DNA of 64,000 bases, from assembly GCA_021234535.1 (NCBI GenBank), contig CM037840.1, positions 3,504,565-3,568,564 on the forward strand. Direction: 5' to 3'. A model generated the notes under the pieces. It was not told the DNA's origin. It did no database searches and was given only the letters and a program-made list of their open reading frames with translations. Shown here one piece after another: positions 30,673 through 43,000 of this stretch; within the stretch, counting starts at the first letter, position 1, and each line of letters starts with the position of its first letter. The position numbers were made by a program, and so were the translations under genes. The stretch comes from Stichopus chloronotus (taxonomy: Eukaryota > Echinodermata > Holothuroidea > Aspidochirotida > Stichopodidae).

Positions 30673-33469
30673 ATATCTAAGTCATATCTTCGTGTCGAAA
30701 TGAAAACTGTCCATTTTCCATAATCCAGTATCACGGTTTTGAAATGCTCAATTCTCCTCGCGGTCTCCAACATTTAAAAGGAAGCCTTAAACTACTCTTT
30801 CGATTAAGCTATTCCTAATTACGTATTTATATTAAACACGAATGCAATAAATATTAAGTAAACGTGACTGATACGTCATTATGTCATCATGCTTTAACAT
30901 CGGAACCCCCTACTGTCCATGATTGCTCCTGCGCTAGATTATTGTGGAACTGTCTATGTCATCATGGTATTGTCAGAGAAAGGTATTGCAGAGGTATAAT
31001 CCTTGTTCCTCTCAAGGCATCTTTTCAAATGACGATCAGCAAAGGCAAAGATGCTGGACGGCAATGTTCACAGCTACAACTTGGGTAATGTTCAATGGGA
31101 ATGAACACAGTGTGACGTAAATGGCCTTTACAATCCTCCTTAGAGAAAGCTGCTGATAAATCTTCAGTGAAATGTAATTATCGCTTAGTTAAAGGTTAAT
31201 TAAGACTTTGTGTAGAGCGAAATCAGTAAACCGTTGTGAAGTACATACCGGACATCTGTGCATGGGTTTCATGAAAATGTTATGGTTATTATTCAAAAAT
31301 ACTTTTTGTAATAGTGTTCAAACTTACTCCAAGTGCCATGATTAATTTATATACTATTTTGAAAAAGAAACGAGCCCTTGGATTTTCCGAAGAGGAAAAG
31401 GCCAGCGAAACAGAAATTACTCCTGTGTAGCGTCTTATTTTGTAGTACCTTGATATGTGGGTTATGGAGTCCGGTTGCAAAACAACTGAGTTATGGAACG
31501 CCATTAGTACCATTTTATGTGACCACAATTGTGTATCTGATGACATGCAAAAGGTATTTGATGTTATGCACCCCTCAGCCGAAGTGAATTTATTTCAAAG
31601 GTCTTTGGTTGCCGAGCATAGTGAAAAAAGTTGTCGTATATCCTAGGAGTAGGAGAGGTAGGTTAGGCCTAGGTCTATAAAAAATAACTATACAGTCAAA
31701 CACTAAATTGACAAAAAGTTTAAAAGTCTACCTCGATTCCTCTTGCCTAAACAGTGAAACTAAATATGTACAGAAGCTATCCTTAGGTCCACAGGTATTC
31801 CTACTGTTAAGTGTAATCTATTACATACCCCTATACATAGGGGTATGTAATAGTTCATGTGTAACACTGGGACGGTCTGTGATTAGTCCTAAAGTATTTT
31901 GACACGTATAGCCTAGGCCTCTAACGACACCAATCACCAGCATGATACTGCCGTTTACCAGTGCCATCTGTAGGTATCAGCTGGCCTAGTTACGTCAAAG
32001 GGAAAACGAGTCGAGGTCAGTATGCGCCAGGCGTAGTCAAGTCTGTATCTACAAGTACACCGTAGGTCTACACTAGAAAGTAGAATGACGCATCCTCAGC
32101 TACAGTATGACTGAAACTGTATTGGGGATATTTCAGACAACATATTACACCTATTTTATTGGAAGCAAAGTTACATAGTTCCTTACATCTGGAATTACTA
32201 TATTTGCTAACATACTGTATGCAGGCTTGCAGTTGGAAGCCACTGGGGACCAACTCACGTTTGAAGGACAAATACTTCTCCTAGTCAGTGACTTATTACG
32301 TAACCGCTACCGCTACTGCGATGAAAACACATTTCTTTTCTCAGCCACACACCAACAAGTGGCACGAGTTTTGCATGTTATTGGATAAAGAATACCAAGA
32401 TAGTGTCTGATGGATCATTTGCACCTGATTATGTGGTTCAATTTTTTCAGTTTGGTGCAGAATTCGTCAAAATACTTACTTTCAGATGAATAATCCTAAA
32501 AAAAATGCTTAAGGGTTGCTGTTCCCTAAGTGTGCGTTCTCCCTACAACATATCTCCTACAACACGTTTGTTTTGTCGAGCGGAAGCGTTGCTGCAGCAT
32601 TTAAGTTGTACACAGTGCTAGTGTTTGTGCAGTGCAATTGGGTCTAGACTGTATGTTGTGTAACGTTGTTGAAGTCGAGAAGTTTGTAACCCACTTACGT
32701 TACACAAACTTAAGGCGTAGTGTAACTTTGGGTGTTAATTGTATAGTTTGATGTTAAGGTTGAACTTATGAAGTTAACCCCATAAAATATAAGTAATAAG
32801 GTATAAAAATATAAAATCAGTATGTCTGAAAAGCCTGTAATTGATATCTCATGTTTAATGGGGTGCAAGAACCTACATTCATTTGAAAATTCACTTTAAT
32901 GGTACAGCCCGAATTGAATGATATTGGCAATACTGCAGAGGGGAGGAAGTTTGTTTGCAAGAAGAACACATATAACAAAAGAAGAACGTAATATTTTGTT
33001 ACATTGCTTCTTACCCAGCCATTTTTTTTTTTCGTTTGAAAGTGCAATTCAAAGTTAATCACCGTTAGATTTCGGTCGTATCTGGACATATTTTACTGTA
33101 AATTTCACTTTTGCATGTTATCTTGCAAAAAAGAGGCCAGTCAGCCAGTGGAGAGAGGTATTGGATTTCTTTCGAATGATGCGGTTGCCTTGATAAGTGA
33201 CTGAGGCAACAAAACCTGAATGGCTGTGCGATTAGGGCGTTTTTTCACATGGCAAAAATAGCAGCACATCCTGCCTTAAAACGTTTCAAACGTTTACCTA
33301 TGTTGACCTCAAATGACATTTGATCTCCATGAGCAAAGGTAGGAATCACCTATTCACTTTGGACAACCTGTACACCAAGGTTGAAGTTCCAGCAACATCA
33401 CCAGCAAAAGGTACTGGGTGTAGAATATTTTTAAACTATGATCTCAAGGAACCTTTGGACTCCTAAAAC
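30673..33469. other. Non-coding stretch, no gene recognised
   Basis: Contains a perfect hairpin at 31818-31853 and AGGCCTAG-rich patches near 31645-31670 and 31905-31920. No coding signal with recognisable motifs. Confidence 0.4.
31818..31853. repeat. Perfect 16-bp-arm hairpin
   Basis: CTATTACATACCCCTA and its exact reverse complement TAGGGGTATGTAATAG are separated by TACA. No flanking duplication or neighbouring gene explains it. Confidence 0.9.
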
Positions 33470-33853
33470 ATGACAGAGATCACTTATCCAAAGCAAATTG
33501 ATGTTAAGAGTTTGAAATTCCAGCAACTTTCAAGGGGAGAGATCTATAGCCCATGGAGTCGTCTCATTACATTGTTGCATTATAGTGACAACAATAGTGC
33601 AGCTACTGTCTTAGAACATTTTCAAAGGGCGTTCACAGAGTATGGATTACCACAAAGAGTCCGCACAGACAAACGTGGAGAGAATGTGGAGGTTTGCCAG
33701 TTCATGTTGGAGAACAGAGGCCATAACACCGGCAGTTGTATAACTGGACTAAGTGCTTATGACCAACCCAAGGAGAGCCTATGGAAAGATGTATTCACTG
33801 TATGTATCGTGCTGCATGATGACATGTTACTTTGGTTTGGTGCTCCGTCATAG
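33470..33853 (+). pseudogene. DDE integrase-core relic of a transposable element
   Basis: The 127-codon open frame contains SRLITLLHYSDNNSAATVL, then FTEYGLPQRVRTDKRGENV, then NTGSCITG and KESLWKDVFTVC. This resembles the RNase H-like integrase core (rve-type) of eukaryotic integrase-related elements. The second catalytic Asp lies in RTDK and a Glu in KESLW follows after 34 residues, fitting DD35E-type spacing. The first Asp, expected just before the SRLI strand, is not present (IYSPWSRL), and the conserved glycine after TDK is Arg. The N-terminal zinc-binding part and the C-terminal domain are missing. The ATG may be fortuitous. The fragment could descend from a cut-and-paste integrase element or an LTR element; it is very unlikely to be catalytically active. 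Confidence 0.72.
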
Positions 33854-36530
33854 ACTAGGTATGATGTTTTCGATTTCTTGTGTTGGCAAAGGAATCTATG
33901 TAGCCAAGCTGGTGTTTGTGACACACCATGTGTTTAAACGTACAGTATGACATGAATATGATCAACGCTTCCTAACTACGCCAAACATCATAGCCCTCAA
34001 ATTGTGTCTTATGTAATGGATGTGTGGATGTATGTGTGGAAACAGGAGTATCGGAATACAAAGGTGCCGGAACATAGGGGTGTCGGAGTATAGGGCTGTA
34101 ACCCTTAAAACGTGGTGGACGAAATTTGTGGTGTTAGATATTAGGTACACGAACATGACATTATTTTCAATGTTACCTGGCATTTCGCTTTTTTTTTTTG
34201 TTTTTTTTTTTGCAAAGGGTACGGCTTCTTGCTTCATTGTGTGAAAGACTAGTTTACAGAAAATTAAGAATTTTTATGCATGCTGTGGGAAATGGAATTT
34301 TGATTTCATAAATTCATTTGCTTTCGTTTCATGCTATGGATATTTGTCCATCGACCTCCTCCAGTAAATCATTGAACTACTGCTTGATGAATGAGACAAC
34401 TGAGCTATAAGATACATTGCAGATGGTCATATCAGACCACAAATCTGGCTGTACTGGTTTACACGCTTGCGCTTCAGGGGTGGTCTGTGCATTTATCCAA
34501 ATGAGTTTCAATTAGTAAGATGGGCGAGACACAATGGAAGAAAGTAGAGGTCAGTTGGTGTTCATACCGGTGGTAACTACACTCTAGCAATCCCCTTCTG
34601 GGCGTGCTGTCAACATTGGGTTGTGTATTTTAAAGAGGCATAGGTCGTAGTAAGCCTTACTGTAATAGGCATAATCCTTTCCTTGTGGCCTTAAATGTAA
34701 GATTCGTGCTTTGTAAAAGAACTTGATAAAAGTTTGTTGCATTACCAGTTGGAACGAACATATATGTTAGGCCACATCAAATAGTAAAATATTTTGTGGT
34801 TGAAACCTCTATTGCTTCATATTGAGGACTCCAACATATTCATTTCATTACATCAGTCGAAATGTCCAACTTGATATTTAAGAGAGACCAACATATCATT
34901 TTATAATGTGTTTTCTCAGTACGTAGAACCATTTGTGCCCTGAGGCTCTTTCAAAATGTCGCAATTTGACCTGGTCATACATCGACACAAATTTTGTAGG
35001 CATGTGTCATCAAGTGCTCACTGCTTGACTTAACTAGCATTTCAAGTTCCCTACCTCTTCTTGGTGACCACATTACTTTGTTATTGTTAATTATATGAGT
35101 TTGGTTGTATTGGATCTAGATAAAACAGAAAACGTAGCAGGCTACTGGACATGGTTACTTGATAACTTGATTTGCGATAAATTTACATCAAGAAGAAAAA
35201 TTTCTTTTAGTTTTGATGGAGGTATTTTATTTAGGTCACTAAAAGGCAGAAATTGGACAACTTGTGTTTCAAGTGCCTAGATGGAGGTGTAACTTGTTGT
35301 AATTAGCTTATAATGCCCTCTAGAATCTGTTAGATCATTTCAGATTGTTTCCAATGTCGGTCAGTAATGCCAAAGGTCAGAGTTAGATTGGAGTCATCAT
35401 AGATCAATTGCTGAGAACACTTTACGCATGTTATCTCTAGAAAGGAAATGTGGATACCTTTCAAACATGAATGTGGATGTGCAATACTGAAAAGATTAAT
35501 GAGAGGAAAATCGCAGGGAAAGAGTAATTTTACAAATTTAAAGATGTCACATGACTGCATCATCATTCTCAGTCTCCTTATGGTATGTAGGGTTGTTATG
35601 CGGGGCAAGTTATATGTAGCCAGGATTAATTCACTAGGTATTTAAACTTTCTCTATTGGCACAGAATTGTGAAAACCCAATGATATGAGCGCTTCTACAG
35701 AATGGAGCATTGGGGCATTCTTGATGCCAATGACGAGTTCCATCGGTTCTGTCTACACTTTCTGTTTAGACCAGCGATAAAAGAGAGACTAGATGAGTTT
35801 AGGGGTTGCCACGGATATGCAGTCGATGAACTAGAGACCGAGAGTTTTGAAATTAGCTTGCAGAGTACTTAGTGTTCGTGTAGTTCATTCGAGTCTCGGA
35901 TGTAGGCCCATTTGTTTAGTATCTGTGATGTGATGTGATCAAAGTGCAAAATCTGTTTCTTCTCTTGGAAGGAGGAGGTACATGCACACGGTGTTGATGG
36001 CATACACGAAGAAGAAGATGGAAATGACACCACCTCTCTCAGCTGATGATCCACAAGAGAATTTTCCAGTATAAGCAACAACTTTCAGAGCATGAAAGAA
36101 ATGACAGTATACTATCATTCAGTTGTATTTTTATCGACGAAACTACAAGGATATGCTAATGTATCGAGAAAAATATCGTATTTTGTTCAATAACTTGTAA
36201 ATTTGTAAAGTACAAAATGGCAAGATTAACTAATAGATGATCAGTGAAACAAAGCATACATGTAAGCACGGTGATATCCATGGACTATGAGTATAAAGTC
36301 TACAGAGTTGGAGATACTATGTCTACAAGACTGGGCCTCACTTACTCATGCTCATCCACAATGATAAAAAGACTAAGATCATCGAAGAAAAAAGAGAACT
36401 TATTGATGTAATGAGCCTGTAAAAAAAAGAAGAAAATGAAACATATGTTAAAGAAAAATACAAATGGTTAACCTCTCAATGCCTCTTGAGCAAAACAATT
36501 TGGGGTTGTAAAAAGTACGTACCAAACCTC
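33854..36530. other. Non-coding stretch with a 16-bp tandem repeat
   Basis: Short frames at 35095-35280 (+), 35330-35608 (-) and 35448-35645 (+) have no recognisable motifs. T-rich runs lie near 34190-34212. Confidence 0.4.
34036..34099. repeat. 16-bp tandem repeat, 4 copies
   Basis: Four consecutive 16-mers: GTGGAAACAGGAGTAT, CGGAATACAAAGGTGC, CGGAACATAGGGGTGT and CGGAGTATAGGGCTGT. They share the pattern YGGAxxAxxGGxGT and have diverged moderately. Confidence 0.7.
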
Positions 36531-36914
36531 CTTATTGTTTATCAAACCCAGGAGAGCATGCAATTGCTTCACTGGACAAATCTTGAAAGGCCTTGGCGTC
36601 AGTGATCCTTCTAGGAAGGTGCAACTCCAGACAGAGTGCTGGGGAAGGTGGAAAGACTGGAAAAGTGGAAGAGTGAAAAAGTTGGTGTCAATTTTCTTCT
36701 GAAAACCAAATGGTGGTACTCGATCTGTCTGCCCCTGTACAGAAGGGAAGCACATGGTGTAACCCAACGGTGAACGTCCTCTTCTCCACAGCCAGTATGC
36801 ATTCATTGTCTTCAATGAAAAGTGCAAACAAGGTTGTTCACTTCTTAGTTTCATGGAGTTATTTCCTCTTGAGTTTTCCAAGACCACATTTAATAACGTG
36901 CTTTGAGACCCAAT
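36531..36914 (-). pseudogene. Decayed HECT-type ubiquitin ligase C-lobe
   Basis: Read on the minus strand, three frames together show the end of a HECT domain. ECILAVEKRTFTVGLHHVLP with FCTGAD is in one frame. RVPPFGFQKKIDTNFF, the x-P-x-G-F strand typical of HECT C-lobes, is in another. ALCLELHLPRRITDAKAF then EAIACSPGFDKQ follows in the first frame, ending at a stop at 36531-36533. The Cys in ALCLELHLP sits where the catalytic thioester Cys (usually T-C) lies. At least two frameshifts plus in-frame stops (including upstream near 36840-36870) show it is inactive. A splice-acceptor-like sequence (TATCTCAAGCAG) ends just before 36914, so it may have been a terminal exon. The longest single frame here (139 codons) mixes correct and shifted segments and should not be annotated as a gene. 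Single-domain HECT proteins of this type are multicopy in many invertebrate and fish genomes. Confidence 0.65.
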
Positions 36915-39540
36915 CTGCTTGAGATAATATTCACAAGTAACGAAAGAACGCAGAAATCACATGAAAAAAATGTATTCATGCTCAATACATGATGGACTGA
37001 TTTTGGGAAAATAGACGGGAAGCCTTCTTCACTAATCAATTTCTCAATTATACATTTTACCCATTGGCATGACAGATAACATTCGCTGTCATCATGATAT
37101 GAAATACATCACAAGAAAAGTATGCATTTTATGTTTATACCAAGTTATTGTACGCTATCTAAGTGCTAGAGGGCACTCTGACGTGATGACAATCACATTA
37201 TGGTTTCTTATATGAAGATGCTTTAACTTTAAACCCAGCCTCAAATAACGTCTGAATTTGCAATTTTTTTCTATGAATCAGGGTCATGTGCAAACCTACA
37301 TATCGTGTATCAGTTATCGCCGGGAGGGGGGGGGGGATGAGTGATCAGTTGAGATCAACCAGGTGCCGATGATTTTCATGGAAGAATTACTCCAACTCAG
37401 TTTGCTAAACTCACAGTTCAGTAGTTTTGTGCACTTTATATGGGGAAGATACAACTTGCATACCTGTCCATCTGTGCATAAATTGAGTCTGCACTTTTAC
37501 GTACATCATAAGTTTTCACTAAAATGTCAACAGCTTTGAAACATTTTTGGTTTGTCCTAACAAGACCTATTTACACATCACAAAAGATCACAAAAAGGTC
37601 ACAAACGTCAAATTAGGTTATCCTATGCAATTTACATAGGTAAATAAAGTTTCCCGTTACAACATCCTTTGAATGGTTTTTGTTGGAGAAATATATTAAA
37701 ACATCTCTTCCTGACCTTTTGACCCTTTCACATCCAACCTCTGATAATTTCTTATCATAAATAAATGTCACCGTTTGCACATCTACTTGATGTCATACAC
37801 ATACACACCAACATCCAATTAAGGGAGATATCTCCGCAACTGAATGTTGCTGCAACTTTTGACTTCAGGCCGCTAACACTCTTTTTTATTCATTAGTCGA
37901 CCCTCTCAAGGGTCGTTCTCTCTCACTTTCAGTAATAGTTTTGCCGCACCGCATCTCCCTTTCTGCACAAGCTTTTTACCAAAATATGAGTAAATGGATG
38001 AATTGTGACTTGTAAAACTGAATGTAAGTCAGTCCCATATACGCCATATTTGCGAGCCTTCGAGCAAGTGAATGATCTTGAATTTTCTGTTTTATGCTTC
38101 GAGTTGTCACCAAAATCAGTTTTTTAGATATTCTTATAATTATGTACTTACATGTACGTATCATTTAGATGTATTGAACGTATACTGTACGAATCATTTC
38201 TTCCGATTTGGGGGCTATTTGGTAGATCAGCTCAAATGGGTTAAAATTGTGTTAGCGGCACAAGGGCTGTGTGTGTATGTATCATAACGCACAGTCCTGT
38301 CCAAGGGCAAGGGTAGGCTATTTAATCCCATGTTCCATGTGGGCCCTACATGCCTAGCCAATTGATCAGCTTTTGTTCAAAATGCTTCTCATCCTATTCC
38401 AAATCCAACAATCAACATAGGCCTGGGCTTAGCCTTCAGTAAGTGTCTAGGCCAAGTACAATATTTCAAGGAAATTTTCAACAGTAACATAATGTTCCTT
38501 GTGTGGTTTCCCATCGAGCATTATGCGTAAACTTTTAAAGAAGCTCATTGAGTTGATATCAGTGAAGATTGCGGTGATTTTGAAGTATACAAACACACAA
38601 CAATACTAACAATTGGCATAATTAATCAAATTTCACATCCAATAGTTATATGAAAACTGTCATTTTTTTCGAATTTTTGACCGTTACTCGCTCTGATTAT
38701 GTGCATGTGAATGTACTAATCGTGTGAAAATGTCTGGTCACAAAGTTTCAAAAACCAAATTTAATCGTTGGTTACTCACTCCTTATTGTTCCAACGTACG
38801 TAAAACTTTGGGATGCTTTTAGTTTCACTGTTTGCCATTAGTATGTGAAGGAAACTTGACCAGTTTAGAAAAATTGAGTGAATTTCACAAAACAACTCAA
38901 TGAGCCTCTTTAAGTCCAAGACTAGCTTGAGCCACCATTAAAACTCACTCGTGTCTCCAGTCATGCCCCCCCCCCCCAATGATAAATTAAGAGAAGTCCT
39001 ATGCTAAGGTAATATTAGGCTAGCTTAGCCTTAGGTCTATGCTCAACCTAAGCTGGGCAAGGCCTATGCTTACCCTAGGTCAAAGTCAGGTCCTAGCCCC
39101 TTTTATTTCCTGCAAGTAGTACTACACGTAGGCAAGGGTTAGGCTACTCCTACTTCTATTTAGTTCTTGCCTAGCCCCTTCTTAGTCCTTACCATAAACC
39201 CAACGTGGCAGTGCTGGGCCCGGTCTGCTTACCTGTTCCCTTTCAAAACATTTCCACCAGTTGGGCTAAGCTCAAGTCTTTCAAAATCGGTTCTATAAGC
39301 TTACAAGATGGAGCCCAGTGTCTTTCACAGAACTTGACGTTTTTATCTTGAAATTTGCCTTGTATTTATGATAAATATTATGCGCATCTGTTAGACGTCT
39401 TGGCACGGTGTGAACTTGCCCAAATGCTAACGTTAGGGGATGACTAACTTAGCTAGGCCTAAAGAGTTTGGGAATGGCGCTTGCTCATATACATTCGATT
39501 GGTCAATCATTTGAACGACGTGGGATACTACGATTATCTT
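36915..39540. other. Non-coding stretch, AGGCCTAG-rich toward its right side
   Basis: No supported gene. A G10 run lies near 37324-37335 and a C9-10 run at about 38966-38977. From about 38300 to 39450, words such as TAGGCCTA, CTAGGCC and TTAGCCT recur without fixed period. Confidence 0.4.
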
Positions 39541-40035
39541 CATCAAATGTGTGCACGCACACCTACATACACATTGCAACATCATCAAATGATCTGAGAC
39601 CTACGTGGAAACTTTGGAACGCCAGTCATGAAAACACGTGGCTGTAACTTCACACCCCCATCATATGATGAGCGTGCATCATCAAATGCATTGAGAATGT
39701 AATGTACCTGTAGAAACTTGACACCTTTGCCAAGATCAGTGCCCATCATCAAATAACTCGATACTTCATCAAATACGCAAGTCCTGTCATCATGATTTTG
39801 GTAATGCGTTGGGTATATGACACATACATAAAGGAACTCCACAACTTTATCAAATGATGAGCGTGTATCATCAAATGACTTGAACAAGCACACGTACAAA
39901 TTTCAAACCATCTTATGATGATGAGTGTTCATCATCAAATAACTTGGACTAGGTACATGTACAACCTGGACACCTTCGTCACAGTCAGCAGTGCACATCA
40001 TCAAATGACATTTGTACGTCATCAAATACACAATT
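39540..40035. repeat. Diverged tandem array marked by CATCATCAAAT
   Basis: CATCATCAAAT words recur near 39580, 39678, 39743, 39866, 39930 and 39996, with shorter CATCAAAT copies near 39541, 39766 and 40018. The best conserved spacing is 64-66 bp, and the larger gaps (98 and 123 bp) suggest insertions or lost units. Accompanying words include GATGAGCGTG before and ACTTGxAC...CACGTACAA after the core. Frames through it are repeat artefacts. Confidence 0.8.
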
Positions 40036-43000
40036 GTGGTCAACATGAGATGGCACAAATGGCGTGCCGTACTGAACCACTACCTGGCAACAATGCAAGC
40101 TCTACAGTGGATGAAACCTAACAGATTCGGAAACGCTACAGTACTTACAGTATACAACGATGTTGACTACGACTGAGAATTACTTTATATACCGACTCCC
40201 TTAAAGCAGGATGTCCTGTTTGAATGTGAAATATGGCCTTTGTCTTTAATCTTCTCTCATTCTTTTTCATTTCATACCAGGCTGGAAAACAGCACCAATG
40301 CCACGTTTCTTTCAGGGGAAATTTCATTCATTAAAGTGTTAATTACGGTAGAAAGAAAAGAAAAGTGATTTAGCCTTTTTCAGCTAAAAAAAATTAGGGG
40401 AATTGGGCCTGTGTTTAATGCACGGCACTGAAAATAACCTAACGTAAAGCGAAACTCCTATGCGAACGACTTACTTTTGGAAAGTAGGTAATTTTGGACA
40501 AACATACCTCCGTATGGTAGCGTCTACAGCTTTTTACAACTGTTAGAAGCATAGCCAGTACTATGGTGTTCTTTGCTGCTTTAATAACTGGATAGTTGAA
40601 CGAAATGCGTGATAAGTTGAACACATGCCGGTCTGCCCCATAGGCATCATGTTATAATACGACAGCTGTGCTTAATATTCGTTTTGTTTTTCGTATAGTG
40701 TAGCAAGCCCTTCTTTGAAGCCCCGTGGTGACAACTGCAGTAACCTTTTTTATGTATATTATTCCATCCGCCAATCAACAGACTAATGCCTTCGTTGAGG
40801 TTATGAAGAAAAGAAAAGGAAACAGCTAATCAATTCATGAATATAAATGACAAAAAATAATACAAACTCCGGTTCCTTTGGATACAGTTTAAATCATAAG
40901 AAAGAGAGATTTAAAATAAAATCAACAGAAATATCGCATTCATTTTCTATTTTTCGCAGGCGTGCTCCCTGAGGTGTTTGCTTCAGATATAATTTCAGTT
41001 GTCATCTTTGTCTTTCATTTCACAATACTTTGTTTTTGTCCTTTTTTGTTTTGTTCTGTCTTTTCTTTATAATACAGCTTTCTTCTTTAATTCACGTACA
41101 AGACTTATTTTGTGACATATAGACATTCAGTCATTTTTTTTTTTCGCTTTAGGCGTTTGGATTGTAACAAAACGATAGCTTCGTTTCCCTCGGTTTGACA
41201 AATTCAGGCAGATGATGAGGAATAAGCTGCAAGTACTAGTGAACTAACATAATTTATAATAATGAAAAGACTTTTCGAATTATATCTTTCACTTTTTATT
41301 TCTGTTTGTCTGTTTACACTTTACAATGAAAACATGCTTAATGCACATCGCTTTAATCATCCGATCACCTTGTCTACGTGAGACGTAAAAAGGGCTATAT
41401 GTAGATCATCTTAATTTATGCATTAACCTCTTTATCCCTTCTAAAAATGTTTCCAAATACTATGAATAATATTTTTATCTAATTACAAAACCTGTGCCGC
41501 TGAGCACCTGCACATTGATGTTGATATCGGTAAATGTGTGAGTATCTTGAATCCACAATATGATGCATGTAATTTCCCTTTTTGGTTAAGTTTCACAGTC
41601 AATAGTTCTGTGGTATAAAGTTCTGTGTTCTGTGGAATGTGCATTTTACTGATACTTAAGTGAAGAACGTCTCTGATTGGTCAAGAATTTTCAGAACCAA
41701 TCATTGTTTATTATACAGTCACTCATTAATATTCTGTTGTATGTCACACATGGGGACCCGCCTAGTTTGACAGTTTTGCCATTAGTATGCAAAGAAAACT
41801 TGGCAGGTTTTGGGGAAAAATGAATGTTTGGGGGAAAAATAGAATTTTAACAATTCACTGTGCATCTTTAACACAAATTATGCTAAAAAGTTTTCATAGC
41901 AACAGAGGAGGGTTTGTGGTAAATTATGAATTGTAGACACAATTTCATGTACCTTCATATCATAGCACATCCTAACGTTTACCGGCCAAGTTGAAACCCG
42001 ACACACTCTAGGTGTTACATTTGCTCAGAAATTTGTAAGACATGCTTCAAAAATGGTTGTCATATCAGTGCATAAATCCACAAAATTAAAGTAAGAATTA
42101 TAGTAATCGTTTACACTTCTTGACCACGAAAGAGAGAGAGATAAAGATATTTTGTAACCAAGGGCTAGTTTTAGGAAAGGAAATATAAAACATAGAAACG
42201 ATTAACGCAGTCGAAGGAATTTTAACCTTTATAGGATGGCAAGAAATCAACTCCGACAGTGTTACCCCATACAGGGCAACACAGTCATATGGCATTTGGT
42301 GAACAGTGCCCTCTATTAGTGTGTGCGGAACGGTTGTAGAGAGTTTCATTGTGTTTCCCGTCCGGGAAAATCCATGAAAACTGTACCTTGTTGATATTTT
42401 AGCAAATCAGTTGCATTTTCTTGTGACTAGGATATAGAAGCAGGCTAGTTTAAATTTATGCAGTGTACAAGACTATAAGGAAGTAATGTCATATTGGCGA
42501 TTTTATGGACGTTTGTAAAGTTTTAGTCGAGAAGTGGAAAAATGCGTATCAGTAATATATAAATATTGTTGACGTCTAGCTGAGAATGCTATCACCTAAG
42601 GTATAAAAGCCTGAAAGTGTCAAAATGTCGGCTTTCCACAGCGGCGAAATCTTTTACAATACTTTGAGAACGCAAAACATTAACGAGTTAGCGTTTGAGT
42701 TAACGGGGCAATAGTCAGGAATATGCTAACTGTCCAGAAAAAAAAGAAAAGAAAGAAAGAAAAAGAAAAAGCTTGTACATCTAATTTTGTAAGTGAAGTT
42801 GAAGTTATATACAATCCTATTTTGATAAAAGGTTTGTGTAGTAATGTAAGTGACTATTATGGTAGCTGCATTGCAGATCGTTAAGAGAATAAAGACCAGT
42901 CAGCACAACAAACCCTAAATTTACTGGTCCACAGTATACCCATAAATTTGGTTGTCTCTTGTATAGGAATTTTCTATCCTCTTCCTAGTGGAAAGTGAGG

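Noticed and set aside
36468..36887. 139-codon minus-strand open frame as an intact gene
   Set aside because: HECT-like sequence is split between this frame and its neighbours, so the long frame is a mosaic within a pseudogene.
39580..40035. Possible CRISPR-like array (conserved 11-mer with spacers)
   Set aside because: Eukaryotic context, repeat too short, spacers are themselves repetitive and no cas genes.
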